5,654 bases of DNA, taken from Gammaproteobacteria bacterium. Lineage in GTDB: Bacteria; Pseudomonadota; Gammaproteobacteria; Steroidobacterales; Steroidobacteraceae. The DNA lies in the NCBI GenBank assembly GCA_030830595.1, contig JAURMS010000075.1:1-5654 (forward strand). Reading direction: 5' to 3'. Shown in pieces: positions 1 through 5,612 of this stretch. The notes under the pieces are model-generated. The model was not told where the DNA came from and searched no databases. It saw nothing but the letters and a program-made list of their open reading frames with translations. Numbering within the stretch: position 1 is the stretch's first letter; every line of letters begins with the position of its first letter. A program made the position numbers and the translations under genes.

Positions 1-44
1 CATACCGTAAGCCAAGGGCAGGGGTTCGGGGTTATGCTGCCGTC
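1..44. other. Left-edge leader before yciO
   Basis: These 44 bases precede the yciO start. The yciO reading frame stays open to the left edge but contains no ATG, GTG or TTG upstream of position 45. A TAA at 8-10 in another frame could be the end of an upstream gene (in E. coli the neighbour is the PHP-domain exonuclease gene rnm/yciV), but two residues are too few to identify it. G-rich patches are present, but no well-placed Shine-Dalgarno sequence or clear promoter is visible. Confidence 0.4.
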
Positions 45-665
45 ATGGGAGTCCTGTTGCCCATTCATCCCAAAAACCCCCAGCCTCGAGCCATCGGCCA
101 AGCCGGGGCCCTGCTGCGTGCCGGCGGTGTGGTCGCCTATCCTACGGACTCCTGCTACGCGCTCGGCGCGGCGCTGGGCTCGAATGAGGCACTCGAGCGT
201 ATGCGGGACATCCGGCAGTGCGATAAGCGTCATTTTTTCACCCTCGTCTGCCGAAGCCTGTCTGAAGCGTCCCGTTCTGCCCGAATCGACAACCAGCAAT
301 TCCGCCTCCTGAAGGCCCATACCCCGGGTCCATATACCTTCGTCCTGCTGGCGGGCCGTGAGGTTCCCCGGCAGGTTTTCAACACCAAGCAGAGGACCCT
401 GGGTATCCGGCTCCCGGACCATCCTTGCGTGCAGGCGCTCCTCGCGGAACTGGACGGCCCAATGATCAGCACGACCCTGTACCTCCCAGGTGACGAACTA
501 CCCATTACCGAGGGTGATGAGGCTCACTCCAGGGTGGGAAAAAGAGTAGATGCGGTACTCGATGCCGGCCACTGCGGTATCGAGCCAACGACCGTGGTGG
601 ACCTGACCGAGGGCTATCCGCAGATTCTTCGTCGGGGCAAGGGGGATTGCCGCGCTTTTGAGTAA
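45..665 (+). CDS. yciO: YciO family protein (Sua5/YrdC/TsaC fold)
   Basis: This 206-residue protein resembles E. coli YciO along its whole length, and the family is about 206 residues long. Visible matches are the N-terminal IHPKNPQ (7-13), PTDSCYALG (33-41), the RQ...FTLVCR segment (57-70), TPGPYTF (93-99), LGIRLPDHP (119-127), STTLYLPG (142-149) and PTTVVDL (181-187). The fold is that of TsaC/Sua5, which makes threonylcarbamoyl-AMP from threonine, bicarbonate and ATP for the t6A37 modification of tRNA in the cytoplasm. YciO is a separate branch: the classical KxRxxxxPL and STSANxSG signatures are replaced, and E. coli YciO is not the main t6A enzyme. A role in binding double-stranded RNA or nucleotides, or weak TsaC-like activity, is therefore safer than naming it TsaC. 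The ATG at 45 is chosen because it aligns with the E. coli N-terminus and no earlier start exists in frame. There is no strong ribosome-binding site. Confidence 0.93.
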   Translation: MGVLLPIHPKNPQPRAIGQAGALLRAGGVVAYPTDSCYALGAALGSNEALERMRDIRQCDKRHFFTLVCRSLSEASRSARIDNQQFRLLKAHTPGPYTFVLLAGREVPRQVFNTKQRTLGIRLPDHPCVQALLAELDGPMISTTLYLPGDELPITEGDEAHSRVGKRVDAVLDAGHCGIEPTTVVDLTEGYPQILRRGKGDCRAFE

Positions 666-739
666 TACAGACTGCGAGGCTTGCCCGTATAATTGACCAC
701 AGACCAACATAAGAACGACAGTTAAAATATAGCCGAATC
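666..739 (+). promoter_or_regulatory. Intergenic gap with possible sigma70-type -10 element
   Basis: This is the longest non-coding gap in the window (74 bp) and is visibly richer in A and T than its surroundings. It holds a perfect TATAAT at 688-693, which could be a -10 element. The region about 17 bp upstream (665-670, ATACAG) is a poor -35, and there is no TGn extended -10. A second AT-rich block, TTAAAATATA, lies at 722-731 just before the next start codon. If the -10 is used, transcription would begin near 700 and drive the M50-trpS-scpAB-rluB-like operon. The proposal rests on the -10 match and gene spacing only. Confidence 0.35.
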
Positions 740-1399
740 ATGGATTTAGACAGGTTTTTTGTAGTGCTTTCTATAGCAGCCATCCCGGTTCTGCTCGCCA
801 TCACCCTGCACGAAGTCGCTCACGGTCGAATGGCCCTGCGCTTTGGCGACCGCACCGCCGAGCAAGCCGGTCGGCTCAGCCTCAATCCACTCCGACATAT
901 CGATCCGATTGGAACGGTCCTGGTGCCCGCGCTGCTGCTGGCTCTGGGTGGCTTTCTGTTTGGCTGGGCCAAGCCTGTGCCGGTGAATGCTGGTCGCCTC
1001 CGACGTCCGAGGCAGGACATGGTCTGGGTGGCGGCCGCTGGGCCGGGGTCCAATCTGCTGATGGCACTGGGTTGGGCCCTAGTGCTATCCGCTGTATTGA
1101 AAAGTGGAGGCGGAACGGCGGCCGAGTGGCTGGGCAGCATGGCTTCCTTGGGCATTTACATCAACCTGCTCCTTGCAGTGTTCAATATGCTGCCGATCCC
1201 ACCGCTCGACGGGGGCCGGGTGCTCAGTAACCTCCTGCCACCAAGTGGCCTGTCCAGGGCCCTGGATAAAGTCGAGCCATTCGGCCTGTTCATTGTCCTC
1301 GGGTTGGTAGTGACCGGCATCCTGTTCAAGGTGTTGGCTGGCCCCATTGATTGGCTCCAGGGCATGTTGCTGGGCCTTGTCGGCGTCCGCGGGTATTAG
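740..1399 (+). CDS. Site-2 protease family (M50) membrane metalloprotease
   Basis: The 219-residue protein is a short member of the M50 intramembrane zinc metalloprotease family, lacking PDZ or CBS domains. The zinc-binding HEVAH is at 24-28 inside the first hydrophobic helix. A second conserved stretch, GPGSN (101-105), begins another helix. The third zinc ligand lies in N-x2-P-x-PPLDGG (149-159, Asp157). Conserved family features RLSLNPLRHIDPIGT (45-59) and WAKPVPVN (76-83) are also present. A last hydrophobic segment spans about 180-200. Such proteins sit in the inner membrane and cut transmembrane segments, but the substrate of this short group is unknown. Homologues commonly sit beside trpS and scpA in gammaproteobacteria, without an evident functional link. 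The start ATG at 740 gives a normal N-terminus, yet the preceding bases (ATAGCCGAATC) hold no Shine-Dalgarno match, so initiation may be weak or depend on an unstructured AT-rich leader. Confidence 0.93.
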   Translation: MDLDRFFVVLSIAAIPVLLAITLHEVAHGRMALRFGDRTAEQAGRLSLNPLRHIDPIGTVLVPALLLALGGFLFGWAKPVPVNAGRLRRPRQDMVWVAAAGPGSNLLMALGWALVLSAVLKSGGGTAAEWLGSMASLGIYINLLLAVFNMLPIPPLDGGRVLSNLLPPSGLSRALDKVEPFGLFIVLGLVVTGILFKVLAGPIDWLQGMLLGLVGVRGY

Positions 1400-1406
1400 G
1401 GGAGGG
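1398..1406 (+). promoter_or_regulatory. Strong ribosome-binding site deciding the TTG start of trpS
   Basis: AGGGGAGGG overlaps the stop codon of the M50 gene and lies 3 to 7 bases ahead of the TTG at 1410. It supports TTG as the true start, because the next in-frame ATG (1446, codon 13) would cut away the N-terminal strand leading into the HLGN motif and has no comparable site. Confidence 0.7.
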
Positions 1407-1409
1407 TAG

Positions 1410-2621
1410 TTGAACAGCATTCAAAACAGGCGTGTGTTGTCCGGGATGCGTCCGACCGGGGCCTTGCACCTGGGCAATTACCACGGAGCGCTGCGTAACT
1501 GGGTTGACCTGCAATATCAGTACGACTGTTTCTTTTTTGTCGCCGATTGGCATGCCCTGACCACTGGCTACGAGGACACCGGCAGCCTGGAGTCCAACGT
1601 CTGGGAGGTGGTCAAGGATTGGCTCGCGGCTGGCCTCAACCCGGGAGCCTGCAGCATCTTCATCCAGTCGCATGTGCCCGAGCACGCCGAGTTGCACCTC
1701 CTCCTGTCCATGATTACACCGCTCGGCTGGCTCGAGCGGGTGCCTAGTTACAAGGACCAGATTGAACAGCTGAGTGACAAGGACCTTGGGACCTATGGGT
1801 TTTTGGGCTATCCCTTGCTGCAGAGCGCCGACATCCTGTTGTACCGGGCCCAGTACGTGCCGGTCGGCGAGGATCAGGTGGCTCATGTGGAGATGACCAG
1901 GGAAATCGCCCGCCGCTTCAATCATCTTTTCGGGCGTGAGTCGGATCTCGAACAGAAGGTCCAGAGGGCCCTCAAGCAGCTCGGCTCGCGTACAGCAGGA
2001 CAGTACGAAGCCTTGCGCAAGAAGTACCAGGAAAAGGGTGACGCCGGCTCGCTGGACAAAGCCCGCTTGATGGTGGAGGGCGACGCACGACTCAGCTTGG
2101 CGGATCGGGAGCGGCTGCTGTCGCATCTGGAGGGGACCGGGCGCACCATTCTCGTCGAGCCGCAGGTCTTGCTGACGCCCACGCCAAAGCTGCCGGGGCT
2201 GGATGGACGCAAGATGTCCAAGTCCTATGGCAACACCATTGCCATGCGTGAGGAGCCCGACGAGGTGGCCCGCAAGCTCAAGGCGATGCCGACCGACCCG
2301 GCCAGGGTACGTCGGACGGATCCCGGTGACCCGGACAAGTGCCCGGTGTTCGATTTACATCGTCTCTACACCCCGGAGGACACGCGGGCCAGGCTGACAG
2401 AGGGCTGCAAGACCGCAGGCATTGGATGTATCGAATGCAAGAAGCCATTGATCGATGCCGTGGTTTCCGAGATCACGGCTTTCCGAGACCGCGCCCGTGA
2501 GTTCGAGGACAGCCCCGACCTGATCAGGAACGTCGTGCGTGAGGGCTGTGAGAAGGCACGGGATGCCGCGCGCCGTACCATGGCAGAGGTCACGGAAGCC
2601 GTGGGGATGGATTACCTCTGA
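1410..2621 (+). CDS. trpS: Tryptophanyl-tRNA synthetase (long subtype, probable Fe-S motif)
   Basis: This class Ic aminoacyl-tRNA synthetase charges tRNA-Trp with tryptophan using ATP in the cytoplasm. The Rossmann domain shows the HIGH-type motif HLGN at 20-23 (within RPTGALHLGNY) and KMSKS at 268-272 (GRKMSKSYGN). At 403 residues it is longer than the roughly 330-residue E. coli form. The extra length is mainly a charged, helical insertion about 185-250, ahead of the KMSKS loop, as in the long TrpS of Pseudomonas. The C-terminal tRNA-binding part contains C311, C333, C340 and C343, spaced C-x21-C-x6-C-x2-C. T. maritima TrpRS binds a [4Fe-4S] cluster through C-x22-C-x6-C-x2-C, so a cluster here is a strong inference. 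The gene starts with TTG behind a strong ribosome-binding site, 10 bp after the M50 gene, and its TGA shares one base with the scpA ATG, implying translational coupling. Confidence 0.97.
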   Translation: MNSIQNRRVLSGMRPTGALHLGNYHGALRNWVDLQYQYDCFFFVADWHALTTGYEDTGSLESNVWEVVKDWLAAGLNPGACSIFIQSHVPEHAELHLLLSMITPLGWLERVPSYKDQIEQLSDKDLGTYGFLGYPLLQSADILLYRAQYVPVGEDQVAHVEMTREIARRFNHLFGRESDLEQKVQRALKQLGSRTAGQYEALRKKYQEKGDAGSLDKARLMVEGDARLSLADRERLLSHLEGTGRTILVEPQVLLTPTPKLPGLDGRKMSKSYGNTIAMREEPDEVARKLKAMPTDPARVRRTDPGDPDKCPVFDLHRLYTPEDTRARLTEGCKTAGIGCIECKKPLIDAVVSEITAFRDRAREFEDSPDLIRNVVREGCEKARDAARRTMAEVTEAVGMDYL

Positions 2622-3469
2622 TGAATACCAGCCCGGACGCCGTTGTCGAGCAGGTGGAGATGCCTTTCGCGATCGTCGAGGGCGAACCGGTCACCGTGCT
2701 CCCGCGAGACTTATATATTCCACCTCATGCCCTCGAGGTCTTCCTGGAAGCGTTCGAGGGGCCCCTCGATCTGCTGCTCTACCTGATCCGCAGGCAGAAT
2801 CTCGACGTTTTGGACATTCCCATTGCGGAGATCACCCGCCAGTACATGGACTACATCCTGGTGATGCAGGAACTGGACCTTGTACTTGCGGGCGAGTACC
2901 TGTTGATGGCCGCCATGCTCGCCGAGATCAAGTCGCGCATGCTGCTTCCCCGTCCGGCCAGCGAAACCGGTGAGGAGGAGGATCCTCGGGCTGATCTCGT
3001 TCGGCGGCTGCAGGAATACGAGCGTTTCAAGCGGGCCGCGGAGGACGTAGATCGGCTTCCACGCCTCGAGCGGGACGTGTTCCAGGCCAGTGCTGAGCTG
3101 GTGGATCGCCGGGTGGTCAAGCTGCTGCCTGAGGTCACGCTCAAGGAAATGCTTTTGGCTTTCCGCGAGGTTGTCCAGCGGTCGGCCATGTTCGAGCACC
3201 ATCACATCCAGCGAGAGCGTTTATCGACACGCCAGCGGATGTCGCAGGTCCTGGAGGTTCTGGCTGGCGGGGCGCTGGTGGACTTTGTGTCCCTTTTCCG
3301 ACCTGAGGAGGGCCGCATGGGCGTGACTGTGACTTTCATTGCATTGCTGGAACTCATGAAGGAGGGGCTCATCGAGGTCGTGCAGGCGGAAGCGTATGCC
3401 CCGCTGCACGCGCGACTCTGTCATCGTGAGGAGCCCGGTCAACAACTACCAGTTCAGGCCGCGGACTAA
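2621..3469 (+). CDS. scpA: Segregation and condensation protein A (kleisin)
   Basis: ScpA is the kleisin subunit of the Smc-ScpAB condensin complex, bridging the Smc head domains and binding ScpB dimers to compact and separate chromosomes. The 282-residue protein shows the ScpA signature FEGPLDLLL (45-53) followed by IRRQNLDVLDIPI, then ITRQYMDYI, the EYLLMAAMLAEIKSRMLLP helix pair (around 90-110) and an acidic linker (EEED). The C-terminal winged helix that contacts the second Smc head is the MGVTVTFIALLELMKEGLI region (about 235-258). An N-terminal extension of about 40 residues precedes the core, as often seen in gammaproteobacteria. The ATG overlaps the trpS stop by one base (TGATG), and no good independent ribosome-binding site is seen, so translation probably depends on trpS. 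No smc gene is in the window, which is usual for this arrangement. Confidence 0.96.
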   Translation: MNTSPDAVVEQVEMPFAIVEGEPVTVLPRDLYIPPHALEVFLEAFEGPLDLLLYLIRRQNLDVLDIPIAEITRQYMDYILVMQELDLVLAGEYLLMAAMLAEIKSRMLLPRPASETGEEEDPRADLVRRLQEYERFKRAAEDVDRLPRLERDVFQASAELVDRRVVKLLPEVTLKEMLLAFREVVQRSAMFEHHHIQRERLSTRQRMSQVLEVLAGGALVDFVSLFRPEEGRMGVTVTFIALLELMKEGLIEVVQAEAYAPLHARLCHREEPGQQLPVQAAD

Positions 3470-3494
3470 GGCACTACCGTTTTCGGGAAGATCA

Positions 3495-4082
3495 ATGGAA
3501 CACTCACAACTTTCGAAGATCGTTGAAGCCGCCTTGCTTGCTGCCGGCAAACCCCTCGACGTGGATCAGTTGCGCCAGCTGTTCGATGAATACGAACGCC
3601 CTGAAGCAAAGATGATCGAGGAGGCCCTGGCTGCACTGGGCGAAGCCTGTCAGGACCGTTCCATGGAGCTGGTCGAGGTAGCGAGCGGCTGGAGACTGCA
3701 GGTTCGCCCAGAATTTGCCACCCATGTCTCGCGGCTCTGGCAGGAACGCCCAGGGCGCTATTCCAGGGCGCTTTTGGAAACCCTCGCACTCATTGCCTAT
3801 CGTCAACCGATCACCCGGGCCGAGATCGAGGACGTTCGGGGCGTGGCCGTCAATCCCAACATCGTCAAGACCCTGAGCGAGCGGGGCTGGATACGGGTGG
3901 TGGGCCACCGCGAGGTGCCCGGCCGACCCGAGTTGCTGGGAACCACCCGCGAATTCCTCGACTATTTCGGACTGGGCAGCCTGGATCAGCTGCCGAGCCT
4001 TGCGGAACTCAAGGACATGGACAACGTCGGCGTGCAGCTGGAACTCGACCCCGGTCAGCCGGAGGAAGCGCCAGCTCCGTGA
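3495..4082 (+). CDS. scpB: Segregation and condensation protein B
   Basis: ScpB forms dimers of tandem winged-helix domains that clamp the middle of ScpA in the condensin complex. The 195-residue protein starts MEHSQLSKIVEAALLAAGKP, a typical ScpB N-terminus. It then shows the first winged helix (to about 85), and the highly conserved second domain with ETLALIAYRQPITRAEIE (95-112), RGVAVNPNIVKTL (115-127), WIRVVGHREVPGRP (132-145) and GTTREFLDYFGL (149-160). The reading frame is open back to an ATG at 3396 inside scpA, but those extra 33 residues look unlike ScpB. The ATG at 3495 is preceded by GGGAAG (3485-3490) and matches the family N-terminus, so it is preferred. The gap after scpA is 25 bp, and the gene ends in a GTGA overlap with the next gene. 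The acidic, proline-rich tail (about 183-195) is typically variable. Confidence 0.96.
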   Translation: MEHSQLSKIVEAALLAAGKPLDVDQLRQLFDEYERPEAKMIEEALAALGEACQDRSMELVEVASGWRLQVRPEFATHVSRLWQERPGRYSRALLETLALIAYRQPITRAEIEDVRGVAVNPNIVKTLSERGWIRVVGHREVPGRPELLGTTREFLDYFGLGSLDQLPSLAELKDMDNVGVQLELDPGQPEEAPAP

Positions 4083-4888
4083 CCAATCGCCAGCGGATCC
4101 AAAAGGTCCTGGCTGCCGGCGGCTTCGGCTCGCGGCGGGAGGTAGAAGCCTGGGTGGCGGAAGGCCGCATCAAGGTCAATTCCCGTCCTGCCCGTCCCGG
4201 ACAGATGATCGGCCCCGGAGATTTGGTCACGCTGGATGGACGGCGCCTGCGCCTGCAGTGGCCTGAAGTTGGCGCGTCGCAGGGGCTTGCCTATCATCGT
4301 CCGGCGGGCGAGCCGGTCAGGCGCTCGGCAGGGTCCGAGCGGGCCGAATCGAGTGCGTTGGAACGGCTGGCGACTCCCGGGGCCGGCCGCTGGATACCGC
4401 TGCTGCCGATGGGGCCGCTGGACAGCGGCCTGGAGCTGTTCCTGAGCGATGGTGAGCTGGCAGCTGCCCTGATGGCCGTGAAGGACAAGTTGCGCGCGGG
4501 TTACAGCTTGCGGATCCGTGGGCAACTCGATGAGTCGGCCTTCCCAGACATTCAGCGAGCCATCGGGGAGGTCGCGGGACGCGATGATGTAACGGAAGAC
4601 CTGGAGATCGTGTCCGGGGATGGCGCCAACAAGTGGCTCAACCTCGCCACCCAGGGGGTCAGCCCGCGTGAGTTGCGTGAGGCCCTTGGCGGATTCGATG
4701 TCGAGATCAATCGGCTGATACGGACCCGGCTCGGGCCGGTTGAGATGGACCGCTCGATGGCGCGCGGCGTCTCCCGCCCACTATCCCGGGCCGAGTTGGG
4801 CGCACTGAAGGATATTGCGGGTCACGTGCCCCGGGCCCGCCCGGCCGACCGGCGCCGCGCTACTGGGAGTCGAAGGACTCGCCGTTGA
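4079..4888 (+). CDS. RluB-like S4-domain protein with degenerate pseudouridine synthase active site
   Basis: The gene occupies the usual place of rluB, the 23S rRNA pseudouridine(2605) synthase, directly after scpB. The start is GTG in a GTGA overlap, with GGAGGAAG at 4061-4068 upstream. Residues 3-55 form a clear S4 RNA-binding domain (RIQKVLAAGGFGSRREVE, then GRIKVN). Beyond it the RluB framework is recognisable: AYHRPAGE (71-78, YKPEGE in RluB), RWI (104-106), SDGELAAALM (123-132), GYSLRIRGQ (141-149), NKWLN (184-188) and NRLIRTRLGP (211-220). The catalytic motifs are not preserved. Where RluB reads GRLDVNTCGLLLF, this protein reads LPMGPLDSGLELF (109-121), so without gaps the catalytic Asp falls on Gly112. 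EGRNREVRR becomes GVSPRELRE (193-201), and LMHP becomes LMAV. The frame is intact and ends in a basic tail (RRRATGSRRTRR), as in many RluB proteins. It may bind RNA without catalysis, or use Asp115 if the motif has shifted. Homology is confident; activity is doubtful. Confidence 0.85.
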   Translation: MTNRQRIQKVLAAGGFGSRREVEAWVAEGRIKVNSRPARPGQMIGPGDLVTLDGRRLRLQWPEVGASQGLAYHRPAGEPVRRSAGSERAESSALERLATPGAGRWIPLLPMGPLDSGLELFLSDGELAAALMAVKDKLRAGYSLRIRGQLDESAFPDIQRAIGEVAGRDDVTEDLEIVSGDGANKWLNLATQGVSPRELREALGGFDVEINRLIRTRLGPVEMDRSMARGVSRPLSRAELGALKDIAGHVPRARPADRRRATGSRRTRR

Positions 4889-5612
4889 CCCCAACGCTCT
4901 CGGGGCCCAGCAGGTAAAGGAACGGCCCCAGCACAGCCCGAGGCTCCGGCAAGGCGCTGCGATCCTCGGCCGGATAGGCCTGCAGCCTCATGTAGGTGCG
5001 CACCGCACCCGGGTTGACGCAATTCGACCTGATGGCGGTGGTGGAGCGAAGTTCGTCTGCCAGTACCTGGTTCAGGCCTTCCACTCCAAACTTGGAGGCT
5101 GCGTAGGCGCCCCAGTACGCCCGACCGCGCCGGCCGACACCACTTGAAGTGAAGACGACGGACGCGTCTTGAGAGCGCCTGAGGAGCGGCATCAGGGTCT
5201 GTGTCAGGATGAATGGTGCGGTCAGGTTCACGTGCAGCACCTTGCACCAGGTGGGGACGTCGAAGTGCTCGATCGGGCTGCGTGTACCCAGAATACCAGC
5301 CAGGTGAGCCAGGCCATCGAGCCTCCCGAACTCACCGTCCAGTGCGGAGAACAGGGCGTCGTAGGCGTCCGCGCCCGCAATTTCAAGGTTGAAGGGCAGC
5401 AGGGCAGGGGTAGGGCCGCCTGCCCCGACGATATCGTCGTAAGTTGCCTCCAGCTTGCGCTGGGTTCGACCGAGGAGGCCAACCGTCGCCCCCGCCTCGG
5501 CCAGCGCCAGGCTCAGGGCCCGTCCAATCCCATCACCGGCGCCTGTGACCAGCACGACCCGCCCATCCATTGATCCAGGCGCTGCCCGGTAGTCCTTCGG
5601 CCCGACGCTCAT
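4860..5612 (-). CDS. yciK: Short-chain dehydrogenase, YciK family
   Basis: This 250-residue protein is a classical SDR and closely resembles E. coli YciK, an NAD(P)-dependent oxidoreductase of uncertain substrate. The Rossmann dinucleotide-binding motif TGAGDGIG is at 23-30, followed by LLGRTQRKLEA (47-56), typical of NADP-leaning SDRs. The catalytic set is Asn129 (HVNLTAPF), Ser157 (FTSSGVGRRGR), Tyr170 and Lys174 (YAASK). NCVNPGAVRTYMR (197-209) matches the YciK cofactor loop. The usual NNAG motif reads HLAG (103-106), so its central Asn is replaced by Leu. The C-terminus stops at SFDSQ, about nine residues short of E. coli YciK. The start codon lies in an ATGA overlap with the upstream probable ubiG, indicating co-transcription on the - strand. 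The 3' end overlaps the convergent rluB-like gene by 29 bp. YciK is annotated family-wide, but its physiological reaction is not settled. Confidence 0.92.
   Translation of the reverse strand: MSVGPKDYRAAPGSMDGRVVLVTGAGDGIGRALSLALAEAGATVGLLGRTQRKLEATYDDIVGAGGPTPALLPFNLEIAGADAYDALFSALDGEFGRLDGLAHLAGILGTRSPIEHFDVPTWCKVLHVNLTAPFILTQTLMPLLRRSQDASVVFTSSGVGRRGRAYWGAYAASKFGVEGLNQVLADELRSTTAIRSNCVNPGAVRTYMRLQAYPAEDRSALPEPRAVLGPFLYLLGPESVGVNGESFDSQ

Noticed and set aside
636..660. Possible terminator at the end of yciO: GGCAA/TTGCC hairpin followed by TTTT
   Set aside because: The stem is only 5 bp with a 6-base loop, a GCGC spacer separates it from four T residues, and it lies inside the coding sequence. 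Too weak to call.
1326..2126. Long open frame of 266 codons on the - strand opposite the M50 end and trpS
   Set aside because: It lies entirely antisense to well-supported genes, has no recognisable domain, and is explained by GC-rich codon use leaving opposite frames open.
3097..3281. Two GCTGGTGG octamers (3097-3104 and 3274-3281) identical to the E. coli Chi site, both in scpA
   Set aside because: They encode ordinary scpA codons in GC-rich DNA and can arise by chance. Whether Chi has this sequence in the host is unknown.
3396..3494. In-frame N-terminal extension of scpB by 33 codons
   Set aside because: It overlaps the end of scpA, its residues do not resemble ScpB, and the ATG at 3495 has a ribosome-binding site and the family N-terminus.
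4388..4460. Frameshift or sequencing error as the cause of the altered RluB catalytic motif
   Set aside because: The flanking family residues RWI and SDGEL are in the same frame with the normal spacing, and the other frames across this stretch do not restore GRLDxxTxGL.
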